Positions 1-12,224 of a stretch of DNA of 64,000 nucleotides are shown here, piece by piece. The stretch covers positions 186,001 to 250,000 of the forward strand of contig JAMXBD010000717.1 of assembly GCA_024138025.1 (NCBI GenBank). The letters are read 5' to 3'. The notes beneath the pieces were generated by a model. The model saw only the letters and a list, made by a program, of their open reading frames with translations, ran no database searches and was not told where the DNA came from. Every line of letters begins with the position of its first letter. The stretch's first letter is position 1. The position numbers were made by a program, and so were the translations under genes. The DNA is from Combretum micranthum. Its lineage: Eukaryota > Streptophyta > Magnoliopsida > Myrtales > Combretaceae.

Positions 1-57
1 AGAGGAGGAAGACCAGTAGAGATAGAGAGATAGTCCAATAAGATTTCAAAGAGAGAG

Positions 58-2167
58 TGTAAGGACCCGACATGCATTAGTTCAAAAGCTAGGCCCTCGA
101 CTACACATAATACATAAAAGTGTTACATATAAGGTTGTCTGAAAAGAAAAATGTTTATGCTAGTTGCTTGATTAACCTATTAAAATACAAAACTTTACAA
201 AAACTACTCATTTAAGAGTAGATAACCTTACATAAACTAATATATTAGTACCATTAGTTTCGTACTTCAAAAGTAACAAAACCATACTTTTTAAATATAT
301 AATAGAAAAACATAGGCATTTTGTATTACAAAACATAGGCTTATGAGTAAGCCCTTAGTATATACTATTATATTTCAAAAATAAAGTCTTGCTTTGGTCC
401 CTTTCCAAGAAAACAACATGGGATGATCCGGGAATCCTATTCATCTCGTTCCTCAAGAAATGCTTCCCAATCTATACCATATCCTAAGTTATCATAGTAC
501 TCGTCATCACTGTCACCTTTAAAAAAAGAAGTGAGCCAGGGGCCTAGTATATAACAACATAAACAAATTCAAAGTGGCATACATTCCTAAGTTAAACTAA
601 TGCAAGAAGTAATAAAATTATTTATCTTCATTTAAGTAGAACAAATCATGAATGGAGTATTCAAATTCCGATTACAATCCTTAAGGAACTTGGGGATCCT
701 GAATAACAGCAGCTGCTGAGGGATTGATATAAAGATCCTGGATACTTATATCTCCTACATAACTTTACAAAGATAATAATCTCATCTATGATTTATAGCT
801 GTTATTCATCTTTACTTAACTTAATCCCTAATATTACCTAGTTTAACCATGCCTATAAACGTGAACTAAATCATATTATTTCCTCTTAAGATAAGCATAT
901 GTTACATCGACCTCGTTTCTCCTATCGATTACCCATTCAGCCAATTATAAATTGTTATTACATCATGATAGGGGTGACCTAAGTGCTTAAACTACTATGC
1001 TTGGCTTCAAGCAGGATTGTCACTTACCAGACCAGATTAAACGACACAAACACAACCAATTCAATCATTATTAAGTTAATCTTTACTTATAATCAATTTA
1101 AGAATATCTATCCTATCATCCGACAAACAAGTTACAGCATACCTAGATAAACGAAATTATCGGAAAAAGACATGTTCAAACACAACTAGATATGGGAATC
1201 TATCAAGGAAAATCATTTCATATAAAACAAGTTAATCCATTATTGAACACTAAATTATTAGACCCTCATCTAACTTAAGCAAAAATTTAAATCATCACAT
1301 AGTTTCATATTAATATATATATATATATACACAAATCACATTCCACTATTTTTTTAAATTTTTTTATATGAACGCTACTAAGGGGTTTGTCAAGCCCGTT
1401 ACAGGGTCATGATCATCATCATGGGCACCATCACAGCCATGATCATGGGTTGTGATATACATCACTGGCTTTGTCATGCCCGTGATAAGAGATCATGCCC
1501 TCTATTATGGTTGTGATGCAAGTCGTATTAAGATTATGCCCATAACATAACCTCATTAAATTTTTTTACAAAAACTTTTGAGAAGATCACGCCTTGTGTC
1601 ATGGTCGTGATCTAGGCTATATTATTTGCAAAAGAATGGACAAAGGGGATCATGCCTCATGTAACACCTGTGATCTCGACCATATAAAGTTATAAAATCA
1701 CACAAAGGAGATCATAGGTTAGGTCACGACCATGATCAATAGGGAAATTTAGATTCGATGAGATAACGGCCTTGAATACACCCGTATTGAGCAGGGTATT
1801 GACCTTATGATGTTTAATTCAAAAAGTTCAAAGTCTTACATCACTTAAGTTGTTACTAAGATCTTTTTTTAGTGAAAACTTGCTAGGAGCTACTTATAAA
1901 CATAATATCAAACATCATCAAGTTCATTTGTACCTGTATATTCATTACACATGCATATACATTACAATATCTTAACCTAACAATACAAATCTATTATACT
2001 TGCATTTTAGGGCTCTATTAACCACTTAATTACTAAAGTTCTACTTATATAACACTAACAACATCAAAACACACACCATATCACCATAAGCTTCATATAT
2101 CATTTCCTCACACACCTAGAGTACACATATATTTTCATATCTATCCTAACATACATGTTGGCATGTC
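58..2167 (-). mobile_element. Old Gypsy-like LTR 'E', left part (sense 3' part)
   Basis: The stretch begins TGTAAGGACCC, like the left edge of solo LTR D at 59872, and stays alignable with D by eye over many blocks (for example around 690-1000 versus 60490-60820). Because D has a minus-strand sense, E is also minus, and its sense 3' end reads GGGTCCTTACA. There is no ORF of note and no gag or pol domain. The copy is cut by solo LTR A, whose target duplication AACAA lies at 2168-2172, and it resumes at 5758. The expected duplication of E itself (GAGAG at 53-57) was not found on the far side, so the sense 5' end is missing or masked by later insertions. The superfamily (Gypsy) is inferred from the long noncoding LTR form. 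Confidence 0.7.
1380..1810 (-). repeat. Degenerate palindrome-rich minisatellite inside LTR E
   Basis: Six or more diverged units of roughly 50-70 bp built around self-complementary words such as GTCATGGTCGTGATC, GATCATGCC and GGTCACGACCATGATC. The region is visibly richer in G, C and CpG than its surroundings. It lies about 1.3-1.75 kb from the LTR's sense 3' end, the same place as comparable blocks in LTRs A, C and D. Confidence 0.75.
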
Positions 2168-2172
2168 AACAA
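2168..2172. repeat. Target site duplication AACAA, left of solo LTR A
   Basis: AACAA directly precedes the TG of LTR A, and the same five bases directly follow its CA at 5753-5757. This defines an LTR-retrotransposon insertion into LTR E. Confidence 0.9.
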
Positions 2173-3045
2173 TGTAAACCCAGGGAATTTTCCACATTAG
2201 TATACGACCTTACAATAGACTGTATGAACTAGATAATAGATTTAGATTCTAATTAAAGTCTAAGAATAGATCAATACCTAGAATTTGGTTAGATAAAGGA
2301 TTTGGAATTCGAATAAAGAATTTCTTTAACCCTAGTTGATACCAAAAACGAGATTTCGTATCTTAAATGAATAATTCAAGATATGATTAAAAGAAAATCT
2401 AAAATTTGAACCCGAAACTTGATATACAAATAGATTTAAATAAGAAAATACAAATATATAGATTAAATGATTTCTTTTGAACTTAATAATGATTTGAGAA
2501 TAGAATAACGAGTAGTAATGAGCCTGTACTTAGATTTAAACCCTAAAATCGAGATTCCTAGTTAAAATTAAACGCTACTAATAAGATTTCATGACAGGTA
2601 TCAAAACTAAAGATGCATATATAGTTTAACTTCTATATCAAATATGATAATAAGTAAATAATTATCTATGCTTATAGACAGAAAACGATAACTTAAAGAC
2701 AAACCATTAGGATTATAAATACACAACGAAAATATAAACTGTTGTATAACTCAAAATCTAAACTCCAAATAAATAATTGAATCACGCTTTTGTTCTAATT
2801 AGAGTTTTCTTAAGCTATTGAAGCCTGAAACAAAAATTGACCTAATGAGTTCAGAAAACCCTAATCGCGGCAGATAAAATTATACAATTAATTAACTACG
2901 TATACATAAAACTTAAAATTCTATTATTTCATAATCTAAGTATTTTGTATAATCCTATAAATATATTTTTGTATAAAAACTTTCAAATATTAGCTAATTA
3001 GTACCCGTATAACTCGTTAAATTATCTTAAACCTCAATTAAATAA

Positions 3046-3067
3046 TTAGTATATATATATATATATG
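3046..3067. repeat. (AT)n microsatellite in LTR A
   Basis: An uninterrupted AT dinucleotide run. An AT run is also found at the matching place in LTR B (24044-24069). Confidence 0.9.
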
Positions 3068-3285
3068 TTTTTTGGCTGCAAATTCAGTGGGAAAGATACG
3101 TGAGGAAGAGAGAGCCGGATTTGAGCAATAATTAACCAAAATTTTCAACAAAAGCAACCTCCACACCAATCATCAATTGCCAACTTACCCTAGCATTAAT
3201 TAGGATGAAAATAACAGATTAAAAGAGAGGAAATTCGAAGCAAATCCGGTGGAAAAACGCAACCGAAGTTCTCTTCTCTTTCTTC

Positions 3286-3314
3286 TATATATATATATAT
3301 GTGTGTGTGTGTGT
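3286..3314 (+). promoter_or_regulatory. TA/TG run at the probable LTR A promoter
   Basis: (TA)n passing into (GT)n, then a CT-rich, A-rich leader. LTR B has a TATATATA stretch at the matching place (24310-24328). This is probably the core promoter of the LTR; the assignment is by position and composition only. Confidence 0.4.
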
Positions 3315-3814
3315 TTAAATGCTCATAATGAGGAAACAAACAATCCTCTTTATTTCCCCCACTTTCCAGAACAAATCAACACTCAAATAGCAAACAAAAC
3401 GGACTGAAAACCAAAAACAAACAGATCAAAACATCCAAGTTCGGATCAAAGGAAAAACAATACCGAAAACCCATGGATACGAGTTCAAAGGTAAGTTGAT
3501 GAAGTTCAAATGATTTTCTTTCAAATCTAAGCATTAAAACTGACTTATGTTAATCTTAGGAACGTAATAAACACAAATACAAGCTTTGAATTTCATCGGA
3601 TCGACTCAAACGAGGTAAAAATCCGAAACTCTAGTTTTACTTCCTTAAGATCGAGATCTAAGATTTTATGTATGTAGAAGTGTTAAGAGTTGTTGTTTGA
3701 CTATGTATAAGATATATAAACAATTACAAATAGTTTAAGCATGTTTTTAACGTGGAAAACTTAAAGAATATGAATCGGATCGGTGAAGAAGATGATGAAC
3801 AGTACTAACACTAC

Positions 3815-4092
3815 TTATAAGCCGGCAGTGTAGTCGCTCAACGTCGGCGACTTACATGGATAGGCCGGCGGTGTAGGGACGGCGTACACTGAACAGAAGC
3901 TACGTAAAGTTTATATTCACGTAAAGATGAAAGCCGGCTACCTGGAGATTTACGTCAACGGCGTAGAGCCGGCGTACGTTGAAAGCCGACAGCTTTCAAA
4001 GCCGGCGCACCCAATATGAAATATTTTACAAAACCAAGTCTACACCGGCACTTGGGTTTCTAGGCCGGTGGCTTTGAGCCGGCGTATACCCA
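3815..4092 (+). repeat. GCCGGC-rich minisatellite in LTR A
   Basis: Six GCCGGC hexamers (near 3822, 3863, 3933, 3969, 4001 and 4078), plus several CCGG and GGCG words, occur within about 280 bp of otherwise very AT-rich DNA. Irregular repeats read like AGCCGGCGTA and GGCCGGCGGTGTAG. The flanking GATGATGAACA block is shared with LTR B (near 24799), where only about 60 bp of different, non-repetitive GC-rich sequence occupies the slot. Confidence 0.8.
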
Positions 4093-4128
4093 TAAATCTT
4101 CTACGAAAGCTAAATTTTGAAACAAACA

Positions 4129-4150
4129 TAATATATATATATATATATAT
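4129..4150. repeat. (AT)n microsatellite
   Basis: An AT dinucleotide run just downstream of the GCCGGC block in LTR A. Confidence 0.85.
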
Positions 4151-5752
4151 GCAATAAGCCTATTTAGTATATATTATATACCTATATGATAATATAGAAA
4201 TTTATTAAATAGATAAGTAAATACAAATGTTTAAAATACTTTGTTTAGTATCTAATAATTCTTAAAACCCTAGAGTTAAGGAAAAATATTTAGTGTAAAT
4301 AAAAGTTAGTAAATAGTCAAATATTTGCTCTAAATAGATAAAATGGGTAAGAATGGAAATTGAAGTAAGCTAAATTCCTAAGTAGTGTGACTTCTAGAAA
4401 TAATAAAATAATTATACGAGATAAATTAGGAGAAACACAATAACACTAAGTAATAATAAATAACTATAATTTTCTATATTGAGATCAGTATAGATTAACA
4501 TAAAATTAGTAATAGTCATTACTAAAACTTGATGAATATCGAGTCTAGGACACTAGTCACGTATAGGAATTTAATCATATAATATATTAATGAATATTTA
4601 TTCATCTTAATAGGTGATTTTGATACACTAGAGGATCTACCAGCAGATTATTACGACTGAGTCAGTATGAGCAGGTGAGTAATTTAGTCATATTATACTG
4701 ATTGTGCTTGTAAGTAGTTGAATATGTAATGCAAAAATAATTAAACGATTGTTTTGTTGAAAGTATGTTGTGGTTTGATTGTATGATTGTTAAGATATCC
4801 TTACAAAAGCGATAATGCAATGATTTGATGTTGTGAAGTAGTATAATGATGATTGCGTAATGTATGGTTACCATGAAATCGATTAAGAATTTTTGGCTTA
4901 ACAAAATAATATGATCATGCATTGCACGAATTGCATTATTGCATATATATTGGGGTGATAGCCTGCTACGTATTAATATTTTGGTTCTCTGTTTATACTT
5001 GGTTGTTCTAATGTGTAGTTCTTCCAAGGTATTCTTTGTTCCGTCGGTTCTATGGAAGTAAGTGGCACCGAAGAACGCCGCCCGTAGTATCGCTTTGAAA
5101 TGATTAATACTTAGGGAGTTTCTAAGGTGAGTGCAGGAGATGATCAGTTTAATCAATTATATTCAAAGTGATAACCCTAAAACGAGAAATCGTTGATTCT
5201 CCTGTGTACTTAGTCTCTCTTGGGCAGGTGGGTCATGGAGTAATGGTTCTTCAACCCTTAAAAAGAGGGCGTAAATCTTTTTCCTATTTGGATTCTAGAT
5301 CATCCAAGCTTGTATCTGTGCATATGGTTGAGTGCTAGCATTGCATATAAATTGCTAATAACTTGAGTGATGTATGATATGTTTGGTTATTCACTGAGCT
5401 GTGGTTTCGCTCATACTCCAACAGTCTTTTCAGGTTTACTTTACGACCCTGGTTAGTCACTTCCAGAAGTATGGCTCCGGTAAGAGCTTAGGAGCTGGAA
5501 GTCTACGGTTATATTTTAATGGTTATGTACTATTAGAATAGATTATCTAGTTGTGTACTACAGTAAGACTATTTTTTAATAGTTTTGTAATGTTTATTCC
5601 CTAATTTATTTCTTCCATGTATTTATCATTTCTTATCAAGCAACTAAAAGATCTCTTTGTTTTTGAAAACCTGTCATTCTCTAAAAGTAATCTAGTGATA
5701 GTATTCAAGTATGACTTATTCACTATTACTAGAGTATCCTCGAGGCGTGACA

Positions 5753-5757
5753 AACAA
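5753..5757. repeat. Target site duplication AACAA, right of solo LTR A
   Basis: Exact copy of 2168-2172. Confidence 0.9.
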
Positions 5758-6258
5758 ATTCTCTAAAACATCAAAAATCTACTTCTACTCAAAATCAACA
5801 TCAACTAGAACTTATATTTAAACAAAGTACGAAAGAATTCAACTTTACTTACTTGTATAGCTACCACTGCCAACTCTTTCCTACTTTCTTGGCTTAATTC
5901 TTACTTCTCTTAGTCTCTTATCTTGATTCTTTACTTAAGGTCTTTTGAGTTATGATTTAGAAGTGATTTTGATGTGTGATATTTGTACTTGTTTGTGTTA
6001 GAGAAGGTGATGGAGAGACAGTTGTGTGTTGGCCTTAGGTCAATTTGGATTTGATTTTTTGAAATTTTTGCATGATAATTATCCAAATTTTCTGCCTTTG
6101 ACTTTTAAGGCAATTAGAAGAGTTTAGAAGAGGGCTTAACACATAGGCTTGAGCTTGGGTTTCACTCATTAAAGGTGGCTTAGGCTTTCAACAAAATTTG
6201 CAACAAAAGAGGCCTTCTAACTTTAGAAAAAAAAATTCAATTTAATATTTATTATTAT
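5758..6258 (-). mobile_element. Old Gypsy-like LTR 'E', continued beyond LTR A
   Basis: The sequence resumes a minus-sense LTR that aligns by eye with D near 61900-62350. Shared points are a CTTGATT block near 5923 versus 62111, a 'gacttttaaggc' word near 6101, and alternating GGGCTT words (6132-6170 versus 62330-62400). It stops at about 6258, where another LTR-like TGTAAACCCC begins. Confidence 0.55.
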
Positions 6259-7415
6259 TGTAAACCCCTAGATTTTATGATAATCTTATAGATAAAACTC
6301 TAGAACTAGAAGTCAAACTGGAATCCTAAAGTCAACTAAATGAACAGCATGCCCTAGTAAATCTAGATCCGCCAATCCCACGCACGAAACCCTAAAACAG
6401 TAAAAATAAGATAATCTTAAATTATAGTGCGAAATGATGTCAAGTAACCTAAAAAGATCATATTCGTCGAAAATTCAATCCTTTTGACCTCGGATGGGAT
6501 TAATTTCTAAAATCGGGGTCCTCGCATGCAAAACGGTAAAAATATTCCAATAACATACTTACACTCGTGATAATATAAGGATCCATAAAATATTAGTTTA
6601 GTAATTTTTCGGTAGCTAAAAAATCAGATATAACATTTTTATGCGTATTTTCTTTACTAGTAGTAATTTATTTTACTTATTTACTATTAATTGTACTATA
6701 CACTACTATTCATCACTATTTATCTATCTCTACTTTTTCTTACTATCTTTTTCTTATAACCTATACACCTATGTCTTACATTTTTTTTTTCCAATAAAAC
6801 TTTTTACTAAACTTCTCTTACACTTTATTACTTTTTTACTAGAATTAATTTTTTCACTCTCTCTCTCTTGCTCCATTAGAACCAATGCTAGTCCCCTTCC
6901 TCCCTTCCAATTTTTATTTTCTTTTTCAATTTATTTTATCACTCTAATTTCCCTTCACAATTCTCTATAAATACCACCTCTCCCTTTACTCCTTTCACAT
7001 ATTTTCATTTCACTTAACAAAACTCTACCAAAATCACTACTCAACTTTTCTCTCTATAAATATCCTCTCAAACACTCTCTTCCTCTCCATCTCCATAAAA
7101 CACCCATTTCTCTTGAGGAAATTTTCTAAACACACCATCCATTTGTTTATCCCATCTTTAGATCCTTCATCAACCTTAGGTAAAAATTTCTAAAGACCTC
7201 TTTTGTTCATGTAACATAAGATAAACAATGTACATGTTTTGATTCTGTATGAATCTCCATGATGCTAATGTTTGGGAAATGGAATCATGAAAACAATATG
7301 TTGTTCATGTATTATTCATCTTCATAATGTGTTCATGTTGTATTATGTTCATGATTCTAACTTAACTCTTTATATATTATTATGTATATGTGTGTACTAT
7401 ATTCTTAGAGCTTAA
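6259..7415 (+). mobile_element. Putative LTR 5' part with TATA boxes ('F')
   Basis: It begins TGTAAACCCC, as LTRs A and B do. About 700 bp in come two TATA-like sites, CTATAAATACC near 6963 and CTCTATAAATATCC near 7052, in a CT- and CA-rich leader. This is the order expected for U3, R and U5. No matching 3' end or target duplication was found, so both the extent and the identity as one element are tentative. The ORF at 6641-6970 is a low-complexity pyrimidine frame, not a gene. Confidence 0.45.
6963..7066 (+). promoter_or_regulatory. Two TATA-like boxes in a pyrimidine-rich leader
   Basis: CTATAAATACC and CTCTATAAATATCC lie about 90 bp apart, each followed by CT/CA-rich sequence typical of plant LTR transcription starts. 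No transcript evidence is available. Confidence 0.4.
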
Positions 7416-10400
7416 TGTCACGCCCCGAAGAGTATCCTAAACGTGACAGTCCACCGTACATAATATTAAAGCCTAGAAATGACCGCCTTAGTCATACGAA
7501 GGCTTCCATACTATGTATAAAGCGTCTAACACATAGAGGAGACAGATTGGAGAGATGCATTTTATATTGATACAACTTGAGTAACAATGTAAAGGAAATA
7601 TAGTTCACTATACTTCATATACAAATCACTATACTTCAAATACAATTCATCAAAAGATTTCACTACATAAAACTATTACAAGGCAAATCATAAAACCTAG
7701 CTAATAACTTCAAGCATTCTTATATCTTGCAGGAATCCTGAAGTCATTCTCGGCTCCAACCATCTCGGTCCCCACTTAGCATTCTAGATAACTTGTTCAT
7801 ATTAAACATCTATTGGGGTATAAGCTACATTAGCTTAGGAGAGTTCCCTTAATTTCGTATCATGACAAGCAGTTATAATTCTCATCATGCTATGCATGAA
7901 ACAATCACAAACAGACAAGCATATGACTTTTCCGCTAGTCATATGTGAATGGATACGCCCTCCATTCGGGGTTAGGATAGTCCATAAGACATGCAAACCA
8001 TAATTCCCAATTGAGTGGGGTGGTCCATAAGTCATGCAACCACAATCCCGATCTCTTTTCTCTGTTTTATGTAGTTTGATTCAATGCCTACACCACTAGC
8101 TTAACTTAAGAGATTTTGCATCCTTAATGTTAACATTGGCCTACTTGCCATCCACCAATATACATTTGTCCACAAAGGTATATCAGCAATGCAATTTACT
8201 CAACATGTGATATGCATGCACAATTTATTCATAAATCATGGCATATTAATTATGTAGTTAAAAGTGATCATATAGAATGATTCAAACAATACGCAGTCTA
8301 TGCTAACTCATACAATGATCTTACAACAAGTCCGCCTCGATGTACTTATCATTTGTTCAACCAAGATTATATCATAATTCATTTCAATTTTATCTTTTCC
8401 TAATTCTAATGCAACTAGCTACAAATCAAAAGCAAGGTAAAAAATAAGAGGAAAACTCACTCGGCCATTATATCACCGGTCTCTTATGTAAAAGTATTAC
8501 GGTGGTATAATAGTCGATTTCGGAGTCACCTAAAAAGAAATACTCTAATAGTATTTTCAACTCAACTAATCCAAACAATCTTTATAAACTATCAAATTCG
8601 TACTTCTCGTCCTAAGCGGAATTCCAACTTAAAACGGCCATAACCTGGTCATTTTAACTCGGAAATTTCGCAAATTATATATCGATTCTATCACTTCGAA
8701 AGATCTATCTAATTATAATACTATTTCAAGTTTTGAAAATATTTAGACCACGAAACAGAGGATCAGATCTGATAAAAAAAGTTTCCAATTTCGAAAAATA
8801 GTTTTGTAAATGTTTTGTAAACGTTCTACTATATAGATTAACTATACATCATATTGATGATTTCCTATCATGAATGGCATGTGTATGAGCTTCATGTCTG
8901 CATGCTTTCAAAATATTTACTAAAAAAATTTTAGAAAATTTTTATTTGTAAATTCATGACTATTTACTTTTAAGAAAACTAGTTTCCTAACTTTGATCAT
9001 TTCCATTTGTTTTGGATTTATTTCTTAAGAAAATATAATTACTTGTTAAAATTGAGTCTTCATTATATCTATTACTTATGACCTTCATTTCTACATAAAA
9101 ATTTCCATTTTGCACTTTGTAAACATGTTTTCAAGTAGGGCTGATTCCAAATTCCGAATTTTGTAAAATTAGTTTTTGAGTGATTCCTTTAAGTAAAAAA
9201 TTATTTGATACTTAGAAAATTAAAGCTCAACCATGCCTAGACACTAAGGACTTCATTTCTTTGATAAAACTTCTAATTTGAGTTTGAAAAATATGGGTTT
9301 TCATGCCATTACTCCATTATTACGAATTTCTTAAAAATGACAACAACTAAATTTTCCTACTTTTCTACAATGCATCATGCATATATGTATTACCTACAAG
9401 CTATTGTTATGAAGGTTATGAGATGATCTCTATATGTATCATATAGTACCAAGAATTCTTTTTGAAAATCCTTTACTTTGCAAAACTTTGAATTTTACTA
9501 GACTTAAGAAAAATAGTTTTTCTTCTTGTAAAATCATACTTTCTTTTATCAAAACTCAACCTTGATGATCTATATAACCATCACCTTCATTATTTCAACA
9601 AAAAACCTTCATTTTGGGTTAGAAAATAGTGTGTTACATAGGTGGTTTGCCTAAGTACGAATTTTACAAATTTTAAAGAATGAAACATTGTTTAACCTAT
9701 TCTTGGAAACCATTTGTTATTCTAAGATTATATTTTGATAAACTTCTTTTATCCTTATCAAAACTTGGTCTTTGTTATATATATTCCTTAGGACTTCTAT
9801 TTTCCTATAAAAATTATCATTTTGGCATTTGGAAATAGGTGTTTAAATGGTGGCTGTTTTCAAATCCGAATTTTGAAAAATTCATTTGAGCTTGTTTTCT
9901 TTGTAAAACTCATTTAGTCTTTCAAAAACCATTTCCTAATCAAACCTACCCCTTAAGGCTTCTATTTCTTTAATAAAAATTTTGTTTTGAAGTTGAAAAA
10001 TGGGTTTTCAAAATTAGTCTTTGTTGATATCCGAATTTACAAAATTTATTTTTGGACATATTTTTTGATAAAATCTATCTAAACTTATGAAAATCCATTC
10101 TTTACATATCCTATCTTAAGAGCCTTTCATATCTTCAATAAAAACTACATTTTTGAGTTGGAAAACATGTTTTTAAAATATGCCTTGGCCTAAATCCGAA
10201 AATGAAATTTTTATTTTGAAAATAACTTTTGAAAATCACCTTTGATTCTTGTAAAAAGAAGTCTTGATGATATATATACGTTAAGCCTTCATTATCTTAA
10301 GTAAAAATTTCATTTTGACACTTGGAAAGTGGTTTTGAAATAGGGGTCTTGCCTAAATACGAATTTCACTATTTTTGTTTGTGTTCAAAACCAAGATTTA

Positions 10401-12219
10401 CTCTTAATATGAAAAGAAATCCATGGTAGTAAACTATAAACTCATAGATCTAAACTTTACTCATCAAAATTATTCATTTATGTTATCTATCCCCTAAGCC
10501 CTTCATTTTAAGTGAAAAATACACATTTTGAGTTGAAAAATAACTTTTCTAAATATGGTTCCTTTTTCATCCGAATTTTCAAAAATGATTTTTGTGAAAA
10601 TAAAATAGATCTTGAGCTTTCTAAAACTTTCCTACTATCATCATGCTACTACAAGTTGTTTATGAACATAAAACAAAAGTCTAATGCATTTATGAACTCA
10701 AAACACTAGATCTAGTTTACTATACTAGTTTTAAATGCATGAACACTAAGATAGTTATGTGAATGATGAATATATGTATAAATCATAAGCAATAACAAAA
10801 ATAATAACTCAAATAACAAGATCTAAGGCATAAACGAAAATCAAAGCTACAAAAGTTAGATCTACAAAATATAACTACTTTTAACAAGAAAATAAGAATG
10901 ATACAAGATAATAATCATAGAGAAGAGGAGTGTTTCATTTTGGCATCATCATCCTTAGCTTTTAAGCTTATGGAATGTCATTTGATGCATGAAACTCTCA
11001 CTATACTTTACCTATATCACCTATGGAAGCTTTGGACGAGAGTTTTATCCAAGAATCTTGAAGAAATATGTGTGAGAGCTCATAAAAGACTTAGGGGCAG
11101 CTTGTGTTCTTGTAAGAACAAGAACAAAATGAAGAAAGAAAGAGAGGAAAAAGAGAGAGAAAAAGATAAGGAATGGAAAAGGTAAAAGGTGTAAATGAAA
11201 GAGAGAGAGAGAGAAGAAGTGTATTAAATATGTGTTAATTAATTGAAAGAGAAAAAAAAAAACAAAGGCAGAAAAATTAGGGGGGCTCACGTGAATGTAG
11301 GAGGGAGAGAGAGAGGGAATTTGTTTGAATTTTGACTTGAAATTGAATTATGTAATTAATGTGTAAATGTAGCTTCTTGAAGAAGGATTGAAAGAGGGTT
11401 ATTTTAATTAATTTTTGGAGTATTTCAAGAGTTAAGGCAGCCATAAAGAAGAGAAAAATCTACCATGAAGTGATATAATAAAGTGTAGAAAAATTGAAGT
11501 GAAAAAGAAGTAATGTGTGAAAGGTGTACTTTAAAGTATGAGTTGTAGAGTACTTTCTTAATAAAATAAAATGAAAATGAAAATATAAAATTCATCTCAA
11601 ATATTGTAGCAGATTTTTCATAATTAAAATAAAATAATTTATTTATTTATTTTAGTGAATTATCAAATAAGTTACTGGTATGATCAAAATACACGAATAT
11701 GGGATATAATAATATTTTTATAACCCGAAAAATTCTAAAAAATTATTTTATGAAAATAAAAATATTTTTCAATTATTAAATTAATTTATTTTATTTTTAG
11801 TATCGGGTCCTAAACAGAAACTGATCCTGTAAAAACCCGAAAAGAACTAAATTTGAAAAAACAAAATTTTCTATAATATATAAAACATTTATCTAAAAAT
11901 ATAAGGGTTTATAAGAATAATAAAATCATGTAATGAAATAGAAGTGAATAGTGCAAAAGACTAATTAATTATCGGTAGTAATGAAATACGGATAAAAAGG
12001 TTATAACTGTAACTTTTATAACCCGAAAAATTATATAACTGATATATTTGGAAATCTTATAAAATTACTAGCCTAACGGTACTAATGGTATATTTTTTAT
12101 ATCTCGAGCCCTGGGACACGCTTTTCAAAGATTGTATTCGAATGGGTTTGAAATAGATAAAAAATTTATCAATCTGATATTTTTAAGTGAACTTATATTA
12201 CTACGAGCTATTCTACACA
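7416..12219 (-). mobile_element. Putative long LTR 'G' (probably minus sense)
   Basis: The left edge TGTCACGCCCCGAAGAG is the reverse complement of an ending like those of LTRs A and B (GGCGTGACA). CTTAA precedes it at 7411-7415. The same CTTAA follows a CA at 12220-12224, giving a 4.8-kb candidate. A 5-bp match could be chance, and the proposed sense start TGTGTAGAATAG does not resemble A or B. A GGATACGCCCTCC block at 7950 recalls the reversed GGGCGTA block of A and B. The reverse strand at 11050-11600 is pyrimidine-rich, like an LTR leader. No transposon protein domain was found. Confidence 0.35.
9080..10610. repeat. Diverged tandem repeat, period about 165-200 bp
   Basis: Eight recognisable units start near 9081, 9241, 9590, 9790, 9957, 10130, 10290 and 10497, with a gap at about 9410 where one unit is too degraded to see. 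Each has the order: a CCTTCATTT word, a TAAAAA run, CATTTTGAGTTGGAAAA, a G-rich bridge, then AAATCCGAATTTT followed by AAAATTT. Units differ by many substitutions and small indels, so the array is old. Confidence 0.75.
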
Positions 12220-12224
12220 CTTAA

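Larger units (their letters stand above)
2173..5752 (+). mobile_element. Solo LTR 'A' (about 3.6 kb, Gypsy-like)
   Basis: It starts TGTAAACCCAGGG and ends GAGGCGTGACA, with TG...CA ends and a perfect 5-bp duplication. It is homologous along its length to solo LTR B. Shared blocks include the sequence around 2330 versus 23320, the (AT)n tract at 3050 versus 24045, the AGCAGGTGAGTAA block at 4670 versus 26089, and the GAGGGCGTAAATCTT block near 5265 versus 26695. A TATA-like AT/GT microsatellite at 3286-3314 and the CT-rich leader after it sit where a retroelement promoter would be. No internal element region is present, so the element was probably reduced to one LTR by LTR-LTR recombination. 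The ORF at 4662-5156 (minus) is a chance frame in LTR DNA. Confidence 0.9.

Noticed and set aside
4662..5156. Long minus-strand ORF of 164 codons
   Set aside because: It lies entirely in LTR A, has no recognisable domain, and the matching part of LTR B does not keep it open.
6641..6970. ORF of 109 codons rich in F, L, Y and S
   Set aside because: It is a translation of the pyrimidine-rich U3/leader region of an LTR-like block; low complexity with no protein similarity.
11045..11290. Minus-strand ORF resembling a hydrophobic membrane protein
   Set aside because: Its hydrophobic look comes from CT-rich microsatellite-like DNA. There are no supporting signals of a gene.
7416..12224. Confident solo LTR with duplication CTTAA
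   Set aside because: The 5-bp match may be chance and the far terminus does not resemble related LTRs, so it is kept only as a low-confidence feature.
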